From positions 1 to 51,543 of the IMG/VR virus record IMGVR_UViG_3300024054_000001: a stretch of 51,543 bases of DNA; one strand, 5' to 3'. The DNA comes from a virus. Shown here piece by piece: positions 24,634-32,567 of the stretch. Under the pieces are notes generated by a model. That model worked only from the letters and a program-made list of their open reading frames with translations. It did not search any database and was not told the origin of the DNA. The translations under genes were made by a program, and so were the position numbers. Position 1 is the first letter of the stretch. Each line of letters begins with the position of its first letter.

Positions 24634-25148
24634 GACGTGTGTCTCCGCTGCGCCACGATCGCGTCGATCACATCGGTCGGAATCCGATGCCGTGCGCCCT
24701 TATGTCTGTGATCCCGGAGCACGCCTGCCGCGCGCAGCCAGCTGTGCATCGTGGCGATGCAGATGCCTCGACGCCGAGCGGCTGACCCGACTGTTTCCGT
24801 CGCTCCTCGTGCCTCGACTGCCCAACGAGCGGCGAATCGATCGACGAGGAGCTGTGCTCGCCCGTTCCGTCGCGTCCGAAACGATGTCCTGCGCACCATT
24901 GCGACGCCGGCCTCACGAAGAATCCGACGCAGCGAACGCGGATCATACCCGGTCTCGATCGCCGCGGCTGCGAGCGAGACGAAGCCTTGTGAGCGGCTCG
25001 GAAGCCCGAAGCGAGACGCGCGTCGGTAGATGGCGCAGGGCGTCCGACCGAGCAGTTCTGCCAATTGCTCGAGCGTCTTCTCGCGCCATAGAGATCGCAG
25101 CCGATCATCGTCGACGGCGGACCATCGTGGGCCGGGACGGCGGGTCAT
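24630..25148 (-). CDS. DNA-binding protein with multiple HTH segments
   Basis: This 172-residue protein starts at the ATG at 25148, overlapping the previous stop. Residues 8-50 resemble a SANT/GcrA-like helix-turn-helix (SAVDDDRLRSLWREKTLEQLAELLGRTPCAIYRRASRFGL). Two further HTH-like units follow: GYDPRSLRRILREAG, and GSAARRRGICIATMHSWLRAAGVL. The repeated layout, in an early leftward operon, suggests a transcription regulator. The target is unknown. Confidence 0.62.
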   Translation of the reverse strand: MTRRPGPRWSAVDDDRLRSLWREKTLEQLAELLGRTPCAIYRRASRFGLPSRSQGFVSLAAAAIETGYDPRSLRRILREAGVAMVRRTSFRTRRNGRAQLLVDRFAARWAVEARGATETVGSAARRRGICIATMHSWLRAAGVLRDHRHKGARHRIPTDVIDAIVAQRRHTS

Positions 25149-25414
25149 GGCCGACGTCTCCCCCGCTTCTTCTCCGGCACGTCGACGTCCCACAGCACTT
25201 GCGCTGCCGCTGCGTGGCGCATCCGGTGGGCGTAGCGTTGGGCGCGCTCGATCGCAGCAAAGAGCCTGTGAATCGTCGGGTCGTCGGCGTCGATCGAGTT
25301 GACGACGCGCAGTGCCTTTGCGTCGTCGAGCGCGGACTCGGCGGCGTTGAGGTGTTCGATCACTCGCCACATCGCGTCGTACGCGGCGCGGCGGTCGGAG
25401 GGGTCAGCCGACAT
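25145..25414 (-). CDS. Small helical protein
   Basis: The 89-residue product is almost entirely helical (RRAAYDAMWRVIEHLNAAESALDDAK and AAIERAQRYAHRMRHAAAAQVL), with a basic tail (EKKRGRRRP). No family is recognised. It overlaps its neighbours. Confidence 0.55.
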   Translation of the reverse strand: MSADPSDRRAAYDAMWRVIEHLNAAESALDDAKALRVVNSIDADDPTIHRLFAAIERAQRYAHRMRHAAAAQVLWDVDVPEKKRGRRRP

Positions 25415-25754
25415 CGCCCGCCTCCAGTCTCGCCGCGACCTCGGCGGCCACCTGCCGGATCGACCGCGCTAGCGCGCTCGCCTGTTCGATCGTGAGGCGC
25501 ACGTCTCCGCGCGAGTTGCGCGGACTCCACAGTCGCACGAGGGTGCGGCCGGCCTCGGTGATCGTCTCGACGGCGCACCGCTTGGCGCGGTACGCACTCC
25601 GAGCCTCGATCGCCGATCCAAGCTCGACCATCTCGACGAGGGTTCCCTCGATCGACTCCCAGCACGGCGATAGGTGGGTCCGTTGGTCGATGATCGAATA
25701 CCAACCATCACCACAATCGTCGAGCACGAGGTCGTAGCCTGCGGGGCCGGTCAT
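25404..25754 (-). CDS. Unknown early protein
   Basis: This 116-residue protein (TGPAGYDLVLDDCGDGWYSIID start) has a mixed N-terminal half and a helical C-terminus (LTIEQASALARSIRQVAAEVAARLE). The start ATG 25754 overlaps the previous stop by 4 nt, and the end overlaps the next gene by 11 nt. No family is recognised. Confidence 0.55.
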   Translation of the reverse strand: MTGPAGYDLVLDDCGDGWYSIIDQRTHLSPCWESIEGTLVEMVELGSAIEARSAYRAKRCAVETITEAGRTLVRLWSPRNSRGDVRLTIEQASALARSIRQVAAEVAARLEAGDVG

Positions 25755-26020
25755 CGTGGACCTCGCTTGACCCAGCGCATCGCGCCCGGCGGAGCCTCCA
25801 GGATCATGCTGATCGACTGGCCTGCGGTGGTCCACGTGCCCAGTGCCGCGCCGAGGTAGCGATCGCCGGGGCGGATCGTGCACACCGGCTCGAGATTCTG
25901 CCCGCGGACGATCCCGAGGTTGCCCGCTGGGTCCGGCGTTGGGTTCATCGGATTGATCTTCCGTGAGTCGCGGAAGCGGACCCAACGAACGGCAGCACCG
26001 CAGGATCTACAGGCGGCCAT
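25751..26020 (-). CDS. Small protein with CxxC motif
   Basis: This 89-residue protein starts at ATG 26020 (MAACRSCGAAVRWVRF), giving an N-terminal C-x2-C that could be half a zinc site. The remainder is beta-rich (GDRYLGAALGTWTTAGQSISMIL). An earlier ATG at 26050 is possible. It overlaps the upstream gene by 14 nt. Function is unknown. Confidence 0.52.
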   Translation of the reverse strand: MAACRSCGAAVRWVRFRDSRKINPMNPTPDPAGNLGIVRGQNLEPVCTIRPGDRYLGAALGTWTTAGQSISMILEAPPGAMRWVKRGPR

Positions 26021-26492
26021 CGGAACGCCTCGATCGCGAAACGCGTCCATCTCGCCGGGCGCGCTGGTACTCTGCCGAGAGGCCCGCATCCCCCAGCATC
26101 CGCATCACGCTCGCCGGGCCTGCGAGCCCGAGCGTCTGAGCCGCGCGAGTAAGATTCCACGCGTGATGCTCGAGCACGGCGCGCAGAACGCTGGCTCGCA
26201 GGACTCTTGAAACACCGTCGCTCCATCGGCTGACGAAGCTTGCGCCGACGGGCGGCCGCAGAACGCGTTTGCGGTGACCGCCGACCACGATCACGCCAGA
26301 GCGACGTGCCGCAAGGTATTCGCTCTTCAGACCGAGGATCGTGATCTCCCGGAGCACGCCTGCCGCGCCCGAGAGTTTCAGGAGTTCGGCGGCGTGCGTG
26401 AGATTCCATTCGGTCGCGATGAGGACGTCGAGCAGCATCGCCCTGCGAAGCTCCCTGTGCGCGTCGTTCGAGATCTGGATGAGCGGGAACAT
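26007..26492 (-). CDS. Protein with two Fis-type HTH repeats
   Basis: This 161-residue protein contains two copies of the same helical unit: LDVLIATEWNLTHAAELLKL and LRAVLEHHAWNLTRAAQTLGL. Each is followed by a G-A/P-x-x-V-h-R-x-h-x-x-h-G-L segment and a SEY/AEY ending. Each looks like the Fis/NtrC helix-turn-helix in which W-N-x-T-x-A-A-x-x-L is the key phrase. An internal duplication is clear. It starts at ATG 26492, overlapping the ParB-like stop by 1 nt. It is probably a DNA-binding regulator. Confidence 0.65.
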   Translation of the reverse strand: MFPLIQISNDAHRELRRAMLLDVLIATEWNLTHAAELLKLSGAAGVLREITILGLKSEYLAARRSGVIVVGGHRKRVLRPPVGASFVSRWSDGVSRVLRASVLRAVLEHHAWNLTRAAQTLGLAGPASVMRMLGDAGLSAEYQRARRDGRVSRSRRSDGRL

Positions 26493-28219
26493 CACTCCGC
26501 CTCGCCCTCGCACGCCGAGCACACATCGGCTGCGATCCACGAACACGCTTCCCCCTGCTTGGACACGCACGGCGTCGTGTCGGTGCACCCGCAATAGCCG
26601 CACGTGCGGACTTTCGCCGTCTTCGCCGCAGTCGGCTTCTTCGTGGTCTTGTTCGCCGGCGGCTTCGGCTTCTTCTTCGCGGCCGCCTTGGACTTCGCCT
26701 CGTCGGCGACCTGCTTGCGCGCCTCATCGAGCTTCACGCCGAACAGCGCGCACGCCGCGCCGAACGCGCTCCCGTTGTTGGCCTTCGCGGAATTCCACGG
26801 GCCTGCCTTGCGCGAGATCGCCAGCTCGAGCACGAGTGCCCGCAGCTCGCCGCCCTTGAGCCGCTGCAACTCGGCGTTGAGCGCCTTCTCCGCCGGGTCG
26901 CGCTGGTAGCCCTTCGCCTTCGGGATCTCGATCGCACGCCGCCGGCAGACTTCCTTGTGCGTGTCGTTCCAGCTCGTCTCGAGGATCCCCTGGCCGAGCA
27001 CTCGCCAGAACGCGTCGGAGGGCTCGCGCTTCTCGCACGCGCGGACGATGCCGGCGAGCGCGATCGAGAGTGCCAGGTTCTCCGCCCGAGCCTTCTGCTG
27101 CCGGCGCTTCTGGTCGTCGGCGAAGGTGTTGGCCTTGTTCTTCGGCAGCAGCTTGTTCGCGTCGGTCTGCCTGACCAACTCGTGCACGCGGCCGCTCGAG
27201 TCGCGCGCGATCGTCACGGGCGGCAGCTGCCCCTTGAGGATCTGCCGGTACGTGCGCCGCTTGTTGTCGGCGTAGTCGGTCTGGTCCAGGTCGAGGAACC
27301 CGGACCTGCTCTCGAGTGACGAACTGTACGGGAAAGCCTTCTTCGCCTCCGCGTCGGAGAGTACCTTGAGACCCTTCGCGCGCGCCGCGTCCGCCTTCTT
27401 CGCCCACGCCGCGTCGCGCTTCGCGCCGAAGCACGCCGGATCGGTGCACGTGTCGGGGCTCTTCACGTCAGCGAACAGCTCGGCCTGGTTGCCCGTGCGC
27501 TTCGGGCACGTGGTGCACGCCCCAGCCTTCGGCACGAGCGTCCCGTCACCGCGGTCGAACGGAGCGTCTTTCAACCCGAGCAGGAAGCCCCTGTCGAGCA
27601 TCCGCCGCACCAGCCAGGTCGCTGGCGGGGTGACCGTGTCCCCGTCGACGTCGGTTTCCTCCTCGATCGCATCGAGCAGCCGCTGCTGCAGCTCGGGCGT
27701 CGGTAGGCGCGCGACCATCAACGCCGTCGCCGGCGTCAGCCACCCCTCGTAGAACGCCTTGCGCGCGGGCTTGGACAGCGCGCAGAGCTTCATCCGCGCG
27801 TAGACCGTCGACGGCGCCTTGCCGACCTTCGCCGCGATCTCCTCGACCGACAGGCGGTGCTTCGTGTGCAGGACCTCGTAGCCTTCGGCCTCCTCGAGCG
27901 GGTGGATCTCGATGCGCTTCGAGTTCTCCACGAGTTGCATCTCGAGAGCTTCCTGATCGGAGAGCTTCCGGACGGTCGCGAGCAGCGACTTCAGTCCTGC
28001 CACCTGCGCCGCCCGAAACCGGCAATGGCCGAACACGATCTCGTAGCCCTCGCCCGACACGGGCTCGAGACGCACGAGGATTGGCTGCAACTGCCCGTGC
28101 TGTTTCAGGTCGGCCGCAAGCTCGGCGATCGCGGCCGCGGGGAACGTCTTGCGTGGATTGAAGGGCGACTCGACCAGCGCGGTGAGCGGGATCTCTTGGT
28201 ACGGCGACGGTGCAGTCAT
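26492..28219 (-). CDS. ParB/Spo0J-family protein with C-terminal Cys cluster
   Basis: This 575-residue protein starts with a ParB N-terminal domain: IPLTALVESPFNPRKTF, then a helix, and GHCRFRAAQVAGL (the G-x-R/C-R-x-R-A CTP-binding box). A KorB-type HTH region follows (RLSVEEIAAKVGKAPSTVYARMKL, residues about 130-160). The middle is long and includes a Cys cluster (CTTCPKRTG...CTDPACFGAK, about residues 230-260). The C-terminus has Lys-rich linkers and a final CGYCGCTDTTPC...C...CSAC zinc-like knot. No ParA is encoded here, so a plasmid-partition role is doubtful. Similar solitary phage ParB-like proteins act in regulation or as nucleases. Call is sure at family level only. Confidence 0.8.
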   Translation of the reverse strand: MTAPSPYQEIPLTALVESPFNPRKTFPAAAIAELAADLKQHGQLQPILVRLEPVSGEGYEIVFGHCRFRAAQVAGLKSLLATVRKLSDQEALEMQLVENSKRIEIHPLEEAEGYEVLHTKHRLSVEEIAAKVGKAPSTVYARMKLCALSKPARKAFYEGWLTPATALMVARLPTPELQQRLLDAIEEETDVDGDTVTPPATWLVRRMLDRGFLLGLKDAPFDRGDGTLVPKAGACTTCPKRTGNQAELFADVKSPDTCTDPACFGAKRDAAWAKKADAARAKGLKVLSDAEAKKAFPYSSSLESRSGFLDLDQTDYADNKRRTYRQILKGQLPPVTIARDSSGRVHELVRQTDANKLLPKNKANTFADDQKRRQQKARAENLALSIALAGIVRACEKREPSDAFWRVLGQGILETSWNDTHKEVCRRRAIEIPKAKGYQRDPAEKALNAELQRLKGGELRALVLELAISRKAGPWNSAKANNGSAFGAACALFGVKLDEARKQVADEAKSKAAAKKKPKPPANKTTKKPTAAKTAKVRTCGYCGCTDTTPCVSKQGEACSWIAADVCSACEGEAE

Positions 28220-28563
28220 GGTGTCCTCGTTGCCGGCGGCGCCGGCGGCTGAATGGAGTGGGCTCGCAGTTCGCGCCGCATCGCGATCTGCATCGCGCGC
28301 TCGAGCACTGGGCCGGCGTCGAGGCCGAAGAAGTCGAGCACGTCGACCAGCTGCAGCACCGCCAGGCCGGCGATCTGCGTGCGCTGCTCGACGGTGGCGT
28401 TCGGCCCCTGGAAGATCGTCGTGGCGATGAGCTGCCCGACCTCGACGGACTTGATCGCGGCGCAGGCGGCATGCGTGCATGCCTGGCCGGTCGACCGATG
28501 CTGCCGAAGCAGTTCGGCGAGCGTGATCTCGACAGGGACGGCAACGAGGGCGTCGACGCTCAT
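28216..28563 (-). CDS. Small early protein
   Basis: This 115-residue protein (MSVDALVAVPVEITLAELL start) is helical with hydrophobic stretches (IAGLAVLQLVDVLDFFGLDAGPVLERA). No family is recognised. It overlaps the ParB-like and coiled-coil genes by 4 nt each. Confidence 0.52.
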   Translation of the reverse strand: MSVDALVAVPVEITLAELLRQHRSTGQACTHAACAAIKSVEVGQLIATTIFQGPNATVEQRTQIAGLAVLQLVDVLDFFGLDAGPVLERAMQIAMRRELRAHSIQPPAPPATRTP

Positions 28564-29309
28564 GTCGCGGCCCCGCTGGCGACGTCGCCCTTCGGCGCCA
28601 CGGCGTGCACGGTGCACTCGAGCCCGAAGCGCTTCGCCATGTTCATGAGCGACTTGGCGTTCAGCCAGGCCATCGGGTTGCTCTCGATGTACGCCTCGCC
28701 GCCGCCGGCGGCCCAGTAGAACGGGTACTGCGTGAGCTTCGAGCGCTTCGCCTGCGGCAGCGCTTCCCACTGCTCGCGCGGCACGTGCAGCACCACCGTC
28801 GTGCTGTTCGGGAGCTTCGCACCTCGCTTCTTTTTCTCCGCCGGCGCCGGGTCTCCGGCCGCGCCTTCCTGTTCGACGACGTCGTCGTCGGCATCCTCGT
28901 CCTCGGTCTCTTCTCCCGCCGTCACGGCCATGTCGGCGACGACGGGCTGCCCGGCGAGGTCGAGTTCGCCTTGGCGCTCCTCGATCGTCATCGCGCGTTC
29001 GCTCACCACCTCGCCCGTGTCGAGCCGGACCATCTCGATCCGGTTGCCCGTGTCGATGCGCCGTTCGACGACTGGCACTTCGCGCTCCTCGGTGCCCGAG
29101 GCGATCGCGCGCCGCAGCTGCGCGATCTCGGCATCGATCTGCTCGAGCTGCTCCTTGTACTCGGAGGCCTTCTCCTTGCGCTCGTCGTCGACCCGCTCTC
29201 GCTTGTCCATCTTGCCGGCGAGTCGGCCGCCGCGCTCGAGCAGTTCGTCCGTCGTCAGCCTGCACGCGAGCAAGCGTTTCTTGTGTCCCTCGTCCATCAC
29301 AGTCATCAC
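28560..29309 (-). CDS. Coiled-coil protein with acidic linker
   Basis: This 249-residue protein starts with a long coiled coil (residues 15-75, KMDKRERVDDERKEKASEYKEQLEQIDAEIAQLRRAI). It continues with an acidic low-complexity linker (EETEDEDADDD) and ends with a small folded domain (YPFYWAAGGGEAYIESNPMAWLNAKSLMNMAKRFGL). It sits between the exonuclease and the ParB-like gene in the recombination part of the operon. Role is unknown. Confidence 0.58.
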   Translation of the reverse strand: MMTVMDEGHKKRLLACRLTTDELLERGGRLAGKMDKRERVDDERKEKASEYKEQLEQIDAEIAQLRRAIASGTEEREVPVVERRIDTGNRIEMVRLDTGEVVSERAMTIEERQGELDLAGQPVVADMAVTAGEETEDEDADDDVVEQEGAAGDPAPAEKKKRGAKLPNSTTVVLHVPREQWEALPQAKRSKLTQYPFYWAAGGGEAYIESNPMAWLNAKSLMNMAKRFGLECTVHAVAPKGDVASGAAT

Positions 29310-29977
29310 AGTCCTCCCTTCGGATCCATCAACCGGGCTTCAGGCCGGAGGCGTTCGAACAGCGGCCGCAGCACGGCGACATCGCGCGCGCAGTACTCCG
29401 CGATCTCGACGAGGCGCTCCTCGCGCCAGAGCTGCTCGACCTGGTTGCCGGCGACGCCGGCGGCCTTCGGCGACTCGATCCCGACCGACCGGCACATGCA
29501 GTCGAGCGACACGCGCCGCGTGTTCCCGAACGCCGTGACCACTTCGAGCAGATCGCAGTGCTCCGCGAAGCTGTACCGGTAGGGCAGCAGGTTCCGGGTC
29601 GGCGGAACGTTCGCGATGATCGATCGCGTTCGCAGGAACGGCGCGTCGAAGCCCCGGCTGTTCCACCCGATGATCCGGCGGTAGCGAGCAGCGATCGACC
29701 ACCAGCGCTCGAGCAGCGCCCTCTCGTCGCCCACCCACTCGATGAGGCTGTTCGTCGCCTCCACCGGCTGCCGCGCTGCCACGATCACGCGCACGAAGCC
29801 CTGCTCTTCCGCCCAGCCGATGCAGGCGACGCGGCCGGCGAACGGTGAGAGGGCCGCAGTGTCGGCCGTCGCGATCGCGGGGCTCCCGTTGCTGAGGTAT
29901 GCCCGACGCTCGTCGTCGAGCGCGTCCCAGACCGACACGGTCTCGACGTCGAAGAACAGGTTCTCCGGGCGGATCAC
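29306..29977 (-). CDS. 3'-5' exonuclease, DEDDy type
   Basis: This 223-residue protein shows the three exonuclease motifs: FDVET (Asp10/Glu12), GWNSRGFDAPFL (Asp in motif II), and YCARDV (Tyr-x3-Asp, motif III). That places it in the predicted 3'-5' exonuclease family related to the PolB proofreading domain. The start is GTG at 29977, overlapping the Bet stop as GTGA. It is next to Bet, so it probably acts in phage recombination or end-processing, although most Bet/RecT partners are 5'-3' exonucleases. Confidence 0.82.
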   Translation of the reverse strand: MIRPENLFFDVETVSVWDALDDERRAYLSNGSPAIATADTAALSPFAGRVACIGWAEEQGFVRVIVAARQPVEATNSLIEWVGDERALLERWWSIAARYRRIIGWNSRGFDAPFLRTRSIIANVPPTRNLLPYRYSFAEHCDLLEVVTAFGNTRRVSLDCMCRSVGIESPKAAGVAGNQVEQLWREERLVEIAEYCARDVAVLRPLFERLRPEARLMDPKGGL

Positions 29978-31110
29978 TGCGCACCGCCCTTCGTCGCGCG
30001 CTCGCCCTTGCGCGAGGCCCGTTGCTCGGCGTGCTTCGCGATGTCTCGGTCGATCGCGTCCTGCAACTCGTTGTGCTGCACCTCGTCGACCAGCCCGCGC
30101 TCGAGGGCGTCGGCGACGGCGCCGCGCAGTTCCTCGAGGTCCACGGGCTTGGTCGCCTTCACGAGCCCATCGCGCAACGCCTGCAGCGCGCCCGCCCGGT
30201 CCTCGTCTGTGATCGGCTTCGGCTCGGCCGGCGCCGGCGGATCGCTGTCGGTCGCGCCGGGCCCAGCCTCCTGCTCGGTCGGCGGATCGCCAGGGCGATC
30301 GCTCAATCCCCATGCAGCGTTCTCGCCCGCGGCTTCAGTCGCCGGCTCTGCCTTCGCGCGCAGCGCGTCGTATCGCGCCTTGATCGCGCGCCGGGCGGCC
30401 GCCTTCTCGGGCTGCGACAGGTCGGCCTCCTCGAGGTCACGCCGGAGGGCCTGCAGCAGGTCGAGGGAGTTCGCGCTCGATGCCGCTTCGAGCATGTGCA
30501 CGAGTGCCGGGCTCTGGGCGTTCGACGGCTTCGCCTTCGTCGCCGGCGCCGGCGTGGGCTTTGCCTCGAGGACCTCCGCGACGGGAAGCTCGTCCGTCGT
30601 GTAGAGGTCGCCGCAGTCTTGCGGGAACGCCTTCCGGATGCCGAGGGCCTCGGCACACTTCGCCAGCATCAGCAGGGGCTTCTCGGCCCACATGCGCGTC
30701 AGCCGGTCGCCCTTGTACTGGGCGTACTCGTCCCAGTGCGCGATCCCTACGAAGGGCCGGGAGATGTCGCGGCGGTAGACGCGGACCTTGCAGCAGATCA
30801 CCTGCTGTCGACGGTCGTACTCGTACTCGGGCTCGTCCTGGCCGGCGTACAGGCCCGTCCGTTCGGCGATCGCCCGCAAGCCATCGATACCGACTTGGAC
30901 CGTCCAGCGCACGCCGCCGTCTTGGTCGCGTCGCGAGACGAAGTGGCACTGCCCGAGGAACGGGTCGAGCTGCCGCCGCTCGGCGACCGAGATCAACGCG
31001 AGGAACTCTTCCTCGGATGCCCGCGGCGCGTAGATGCGCCGAATCAGAGTCTTCTGGTCCTGCGTGAACACGGGCACGGTCGTCGACCGTGCGATCTGCT
31101 GCTGCTCCAT
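29974..31110 (-). CDS. bet: Bet-type single-strand annealing protein
   Basis: This 378-residue protein matches the lambda Bet / RecT-like annealing family. Seen signatures are TLIRRIYAPRASEEEFLALI, RRQLDPFLGQCHFVSRRDQDGG, TVQVGIDGLRAIAERTGLYAGQDEP, YRRDISRPFVGIAHWDEYAQY, and MWAEKPLLMLAKCAEALGIRKAFPQDCGDLYTTDEL. The family pairs complementary single strands in phage recombination. Residues 185-378 are an unusually long, charged C-terminal extension. GGAG and AGGGAC elements precede the ATG. It is followed at once by the exonuclease gene. Confidence 0.9.
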   Translation of the reverse strand: MEQQQIARSTTVPVFTQDQKTLIRRIYAPRASEEEFLALISVAERRQLDPFLGQCHFVSRRDQDGGVRWTVQVGIDGLRAIAERTGLYAGQDEPEYEYDRRQQVICCKVRVYRRDISRPFVGIAHWDEYAQYKGDRLTRMWAEKPLLMLAKCAEALGIRKAFPQDCGDLYTTDELPVAEVLEAKPTPAPATKAKPSNAQSPALVHMLEAASSANSLDLLQALRRDLEEADLSQPEKAAARRAIKARYDALRAKAEPATEAAGENAAWGLSDRPGDPPTEQEAGPGATDSDPPAPAEPKPITDEDRAGALQALRDGLVKATKPVDLEELRGAVADALERGLVDEVQHNELQDAIDRDIAKHAEQRASRKGERATKGGAQ

Positions 31111-31131
31111 CGTTGTCCCTCCGTCGTTGAT

Positions 31132-31350
31132 TCAGTTCGGTGCCCAGACCCACCGTTCGCGCCCGTCGTCGGCGCGCTCGAGCCGAAAACCCGCGGCGCG
31201 CAGCGCGTGCCTGCAGATCGCGCTCAGCCGGGGCGAGACGACGACCAGCCACGCCGGCCGTCGGCCGATCACGCACCCGCGCACGCCCGCGCGCTCGACG
31301 TCGAATGCCACCGCGGCCGCGGCCCACACGTGCGGCGGGAACGTGCTCAT
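31132..31350 (-). CDS. Small early protein
   Basis: This 72-residue protein (MSTFPPHVWAAAAVAFDVER) has no recognised family. It overlaps the upstream gene by 4 nt and ends 22 nt before the Bet ATG. Confidence 0.5.
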   Translation of the reverse strand: MSTFPPHVWAAAAVAFDVERAGVRGCVIGRRPAWLVVVSPRLSAICRHALRAAGFRLERADDGRERWVWAPN

Positions 31351-31604
31351 CGCACAGCACTCGCCTGCTCGAGGCGCCGAAGTGGTGCCCGGTCGAGATG
31401 CTGCGCCCGGGGGGATGACGCAGGTTCGACCGACCGGGCACCACTTCGAAGCCCGAAGCAACGATTCAATGCATCGCGGACGACGGCGACGCAAACCACG
31501 CGCGCCCGCGTCGTGCCACATCGAGGGCACTCCGCGAACTCCAGCGCCTCGTCGATGAACCACCCGACCCGGGCCAGGTTCGGCAGCGTGGGCCATTCGA
31601 TCAC
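31347..31604 (-). CDS. Small protein carrying a long inverted repeat in its gene
   Basis: This 85-residue protein starts with GTG at 31604, overlapping the upstream stop (GTGA). It has a CPRCG pair in its first half (LEFAECPRCGTTRARVV). Its C-terminal 30 residues are encoded by a region containing an 18-bp perfect inverted repeat (31378-31395 and 31431-31448). Function is unknown. Confidence 0.5.
   Translation of the reverse strand: MIEWPTLPNLARVGWFIDEALEFAECPRCGTTRARVVCVAVVRDALNRCFGLRSGARSVEPASSPRAQHLDRAPLRRLEQASAVR
31378..31448. repeat. Perfect 18-bp inverted repeat
   Basis: The arm CGAAGTGGTGCCCGGTCG (31378-31395) is the exact reverse complement of 31431-31448. The arms are separated by a 35-nt loop. 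In RNA this would be a very stable hairpin inside the coding region of the 85-residue protein. It may be a transcription/translation control element or the trace of an inserted repeat. Confidence 0.9.
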
Positions 31605-31909
31605 GTGCCCGCCGGCGGCGAGGCAGGCGTCGACGGCGGTGCCGATCCGGCAAGGCGCATCGCCCGCTTCCGCCCCGCCGGCGTGAGCGCCCAGCGCGCT
31701 CCCTCGCGTTCCAGCAGCAGCTTCGCGAGCAGGCCCCTCGCCCCGAAGCACTTCGAGTCCACCTTGATCGCCGACGGCAGCGCGTAGCCCGTCAACCCGA
31801 ACGCCTCCGGGAACTTTCGCCACGCCGCGACGACCAGGTCCTCGCGCGTGAACGTTGGCGGCAGATCCAGCGCCGCAATCAAGATCAGGTCCCGGTGCGG
31901 CCATGTCAC
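31601..31909 (-). CDS. Small early protein with winged-helix-like core
   Basis: This 102-residue protein starts with GTG at 31909 (overlap GTGA). The sequence TFTREDLVVAAWRKFPEAFGL, then DSKCFGARGLLAKLLLEREGARWALTPAGRKRA, resembles a small winged-helix domain of the MarR/phage type. Function is unknown. Confidence 0.55.
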   Translation of the reverse strand: MTWPHRDLILIAALDLPPTFTREDLVVAAWRKFPEAFGLTGYALPSAIKVDSKCFGARGLLAKLLLEREGARWALTPAGRKRAMRLAGSAPPSTPASPPAGT

Positions 31910-32253
31910 GCCTCGCTCCGGGTGAAGATCGACCGCACGTGATCCCACCACTCCGGGTGCTGCTCGAGCCAGCTCGCGATGTCCGGGGGAGTTGTGCTCG
32001 CCAGCGCGTACCAGGTGTCCAACTCGATCTGGTCGACGCCCAGCGCAGTCGCGAGGTGCGCCAGCGGAACCCTCGTCGTCGCGTGCCGCCCCGCCTCGAC
32101 GTCCTCGAGGTCGCGCTCCATCCCGCACCACGACCGCCCCTGCTCGCGCAGTCGCGCGGCCAACTGCCGAACGCTCAGGCCCGCCAGCGCCCTGCGCTGC
32201 CCGATCAGCCGCCCGAGTTGGATCATCCGCGCATCGCGCTCCGCCGAACTCAC
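31906..32253 (-). CDS. XRE-family HTH regulator
   Basis: This 115-residue protein starts with GTG at 32253. Residues 10-70 read as a lambda-repressor-type HTH: LGRLIGQRRALAGLSVRQLAARL, then a turn and MERDLEDVEAGRHATTRVPLAHLATALGV. The C-terminal part is a short helical domain (DIASWLEQHPEWWDHV). It is the second gene of the leftward operon, so it may fine-tune early transcription. Confidence 0.72.
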   Translation of the reverse strand: MSSAERDARMIQLGRLIGQRRALAGLSVRQLAARLREQGRSWCGMERDLEDVEAGRHATTRVPLAHLATALGVDQIELDTWYALASTTPPDIASWLEQHPEWWDHVRSIFTRSEA

Positions 32254-32531
32254 GACACGACCTCGGGGTCGACGATCAGCTCGGCCGCGTAGCCTCGCTG
32301 CGCCATCTCGCACTGCAACTCCTGCGCGAAAGCGCCCACGTGCTGGGCAGCGCAACGGAGCGTCAGCGTCAGCGAAGCACCAGCTGCCCGGATCTCGTCC
32401 CGCCCGATCCGGAGCGCCACAGCGCGCAATGACTCGATCAACGCGTCCTCCGCCGCGTCGAAGTTCTCCTCCGCCGAAGCCTCCCACCGCAGCCTGATCA
32501 CCCCCGTGCCCTGCGTCACCGTCACGTCCAT
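32250..32531 (-). CDS. First protein of the leftward operon
   Basis: This 93-residue protein starts at ATG 32531, directly at the expected start of transcription from the PL-like promoter (7 nt after the -10 box), so the message is probably leaderless. A TTG at 32567 is the -35 box, not a start. The protein is mixed (MDVTVTQGTGVIRLRWEASAEE start), with a long helical middle. No family is recognised. It could be an early regulator by position. Confidence 0.62.
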   Translation of the reverse strand: MDVTVTQGTGVIRLRWEASAEENFDAAEDALIESLRAVALRIGRDEIRAAGASLTLTLRCAAQHVGAFAQELQCEMAQRGYAAELIVDPEVVS

Positions 32532-32567
32532 GGCGACACTTGTACTCGTGGGTACAAGCGTCGTCAA
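32532..32567 (-). promoter_or_regulatory. PL-like leftward promoter, leaderless
   Basis: On the minus strand: TTGACG (32567-32562), 17-nt spacer, TACAAG (32544-32539), 7 nt TGTCGCC, then ATG at 32531. The transcript should begin at or next to the A of the ATG. The spacer and -10 hold a perfect palindrome. The arrangement is shared base for base in its key elements with the rightward promoter at 35511. Confidence 0.82.
32539..32558. promoter_or_regulatory. Operator palindrome CTTGTAC-N6-GTACAAG
   Basis: Two 7-bp arms, CTTGTAC (32539-32545) and GTACAAG (32552-32558), are perfectly inverted with a 6-bp gap. The palindrome spans the spacer and -10 of the leftward promoter, where a bound repressor would block RNA polymerase. 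The PR-like promoter holds one perfect and one weak half-site. Confidence 0.8.

Noticed and set aside
32250-32567. TTG at 32567 as the start of the first leftward gene
   Set aside because: The TTG is part of the -35 box TTGACG. ATG 32531 is placed correctly for the promoter.
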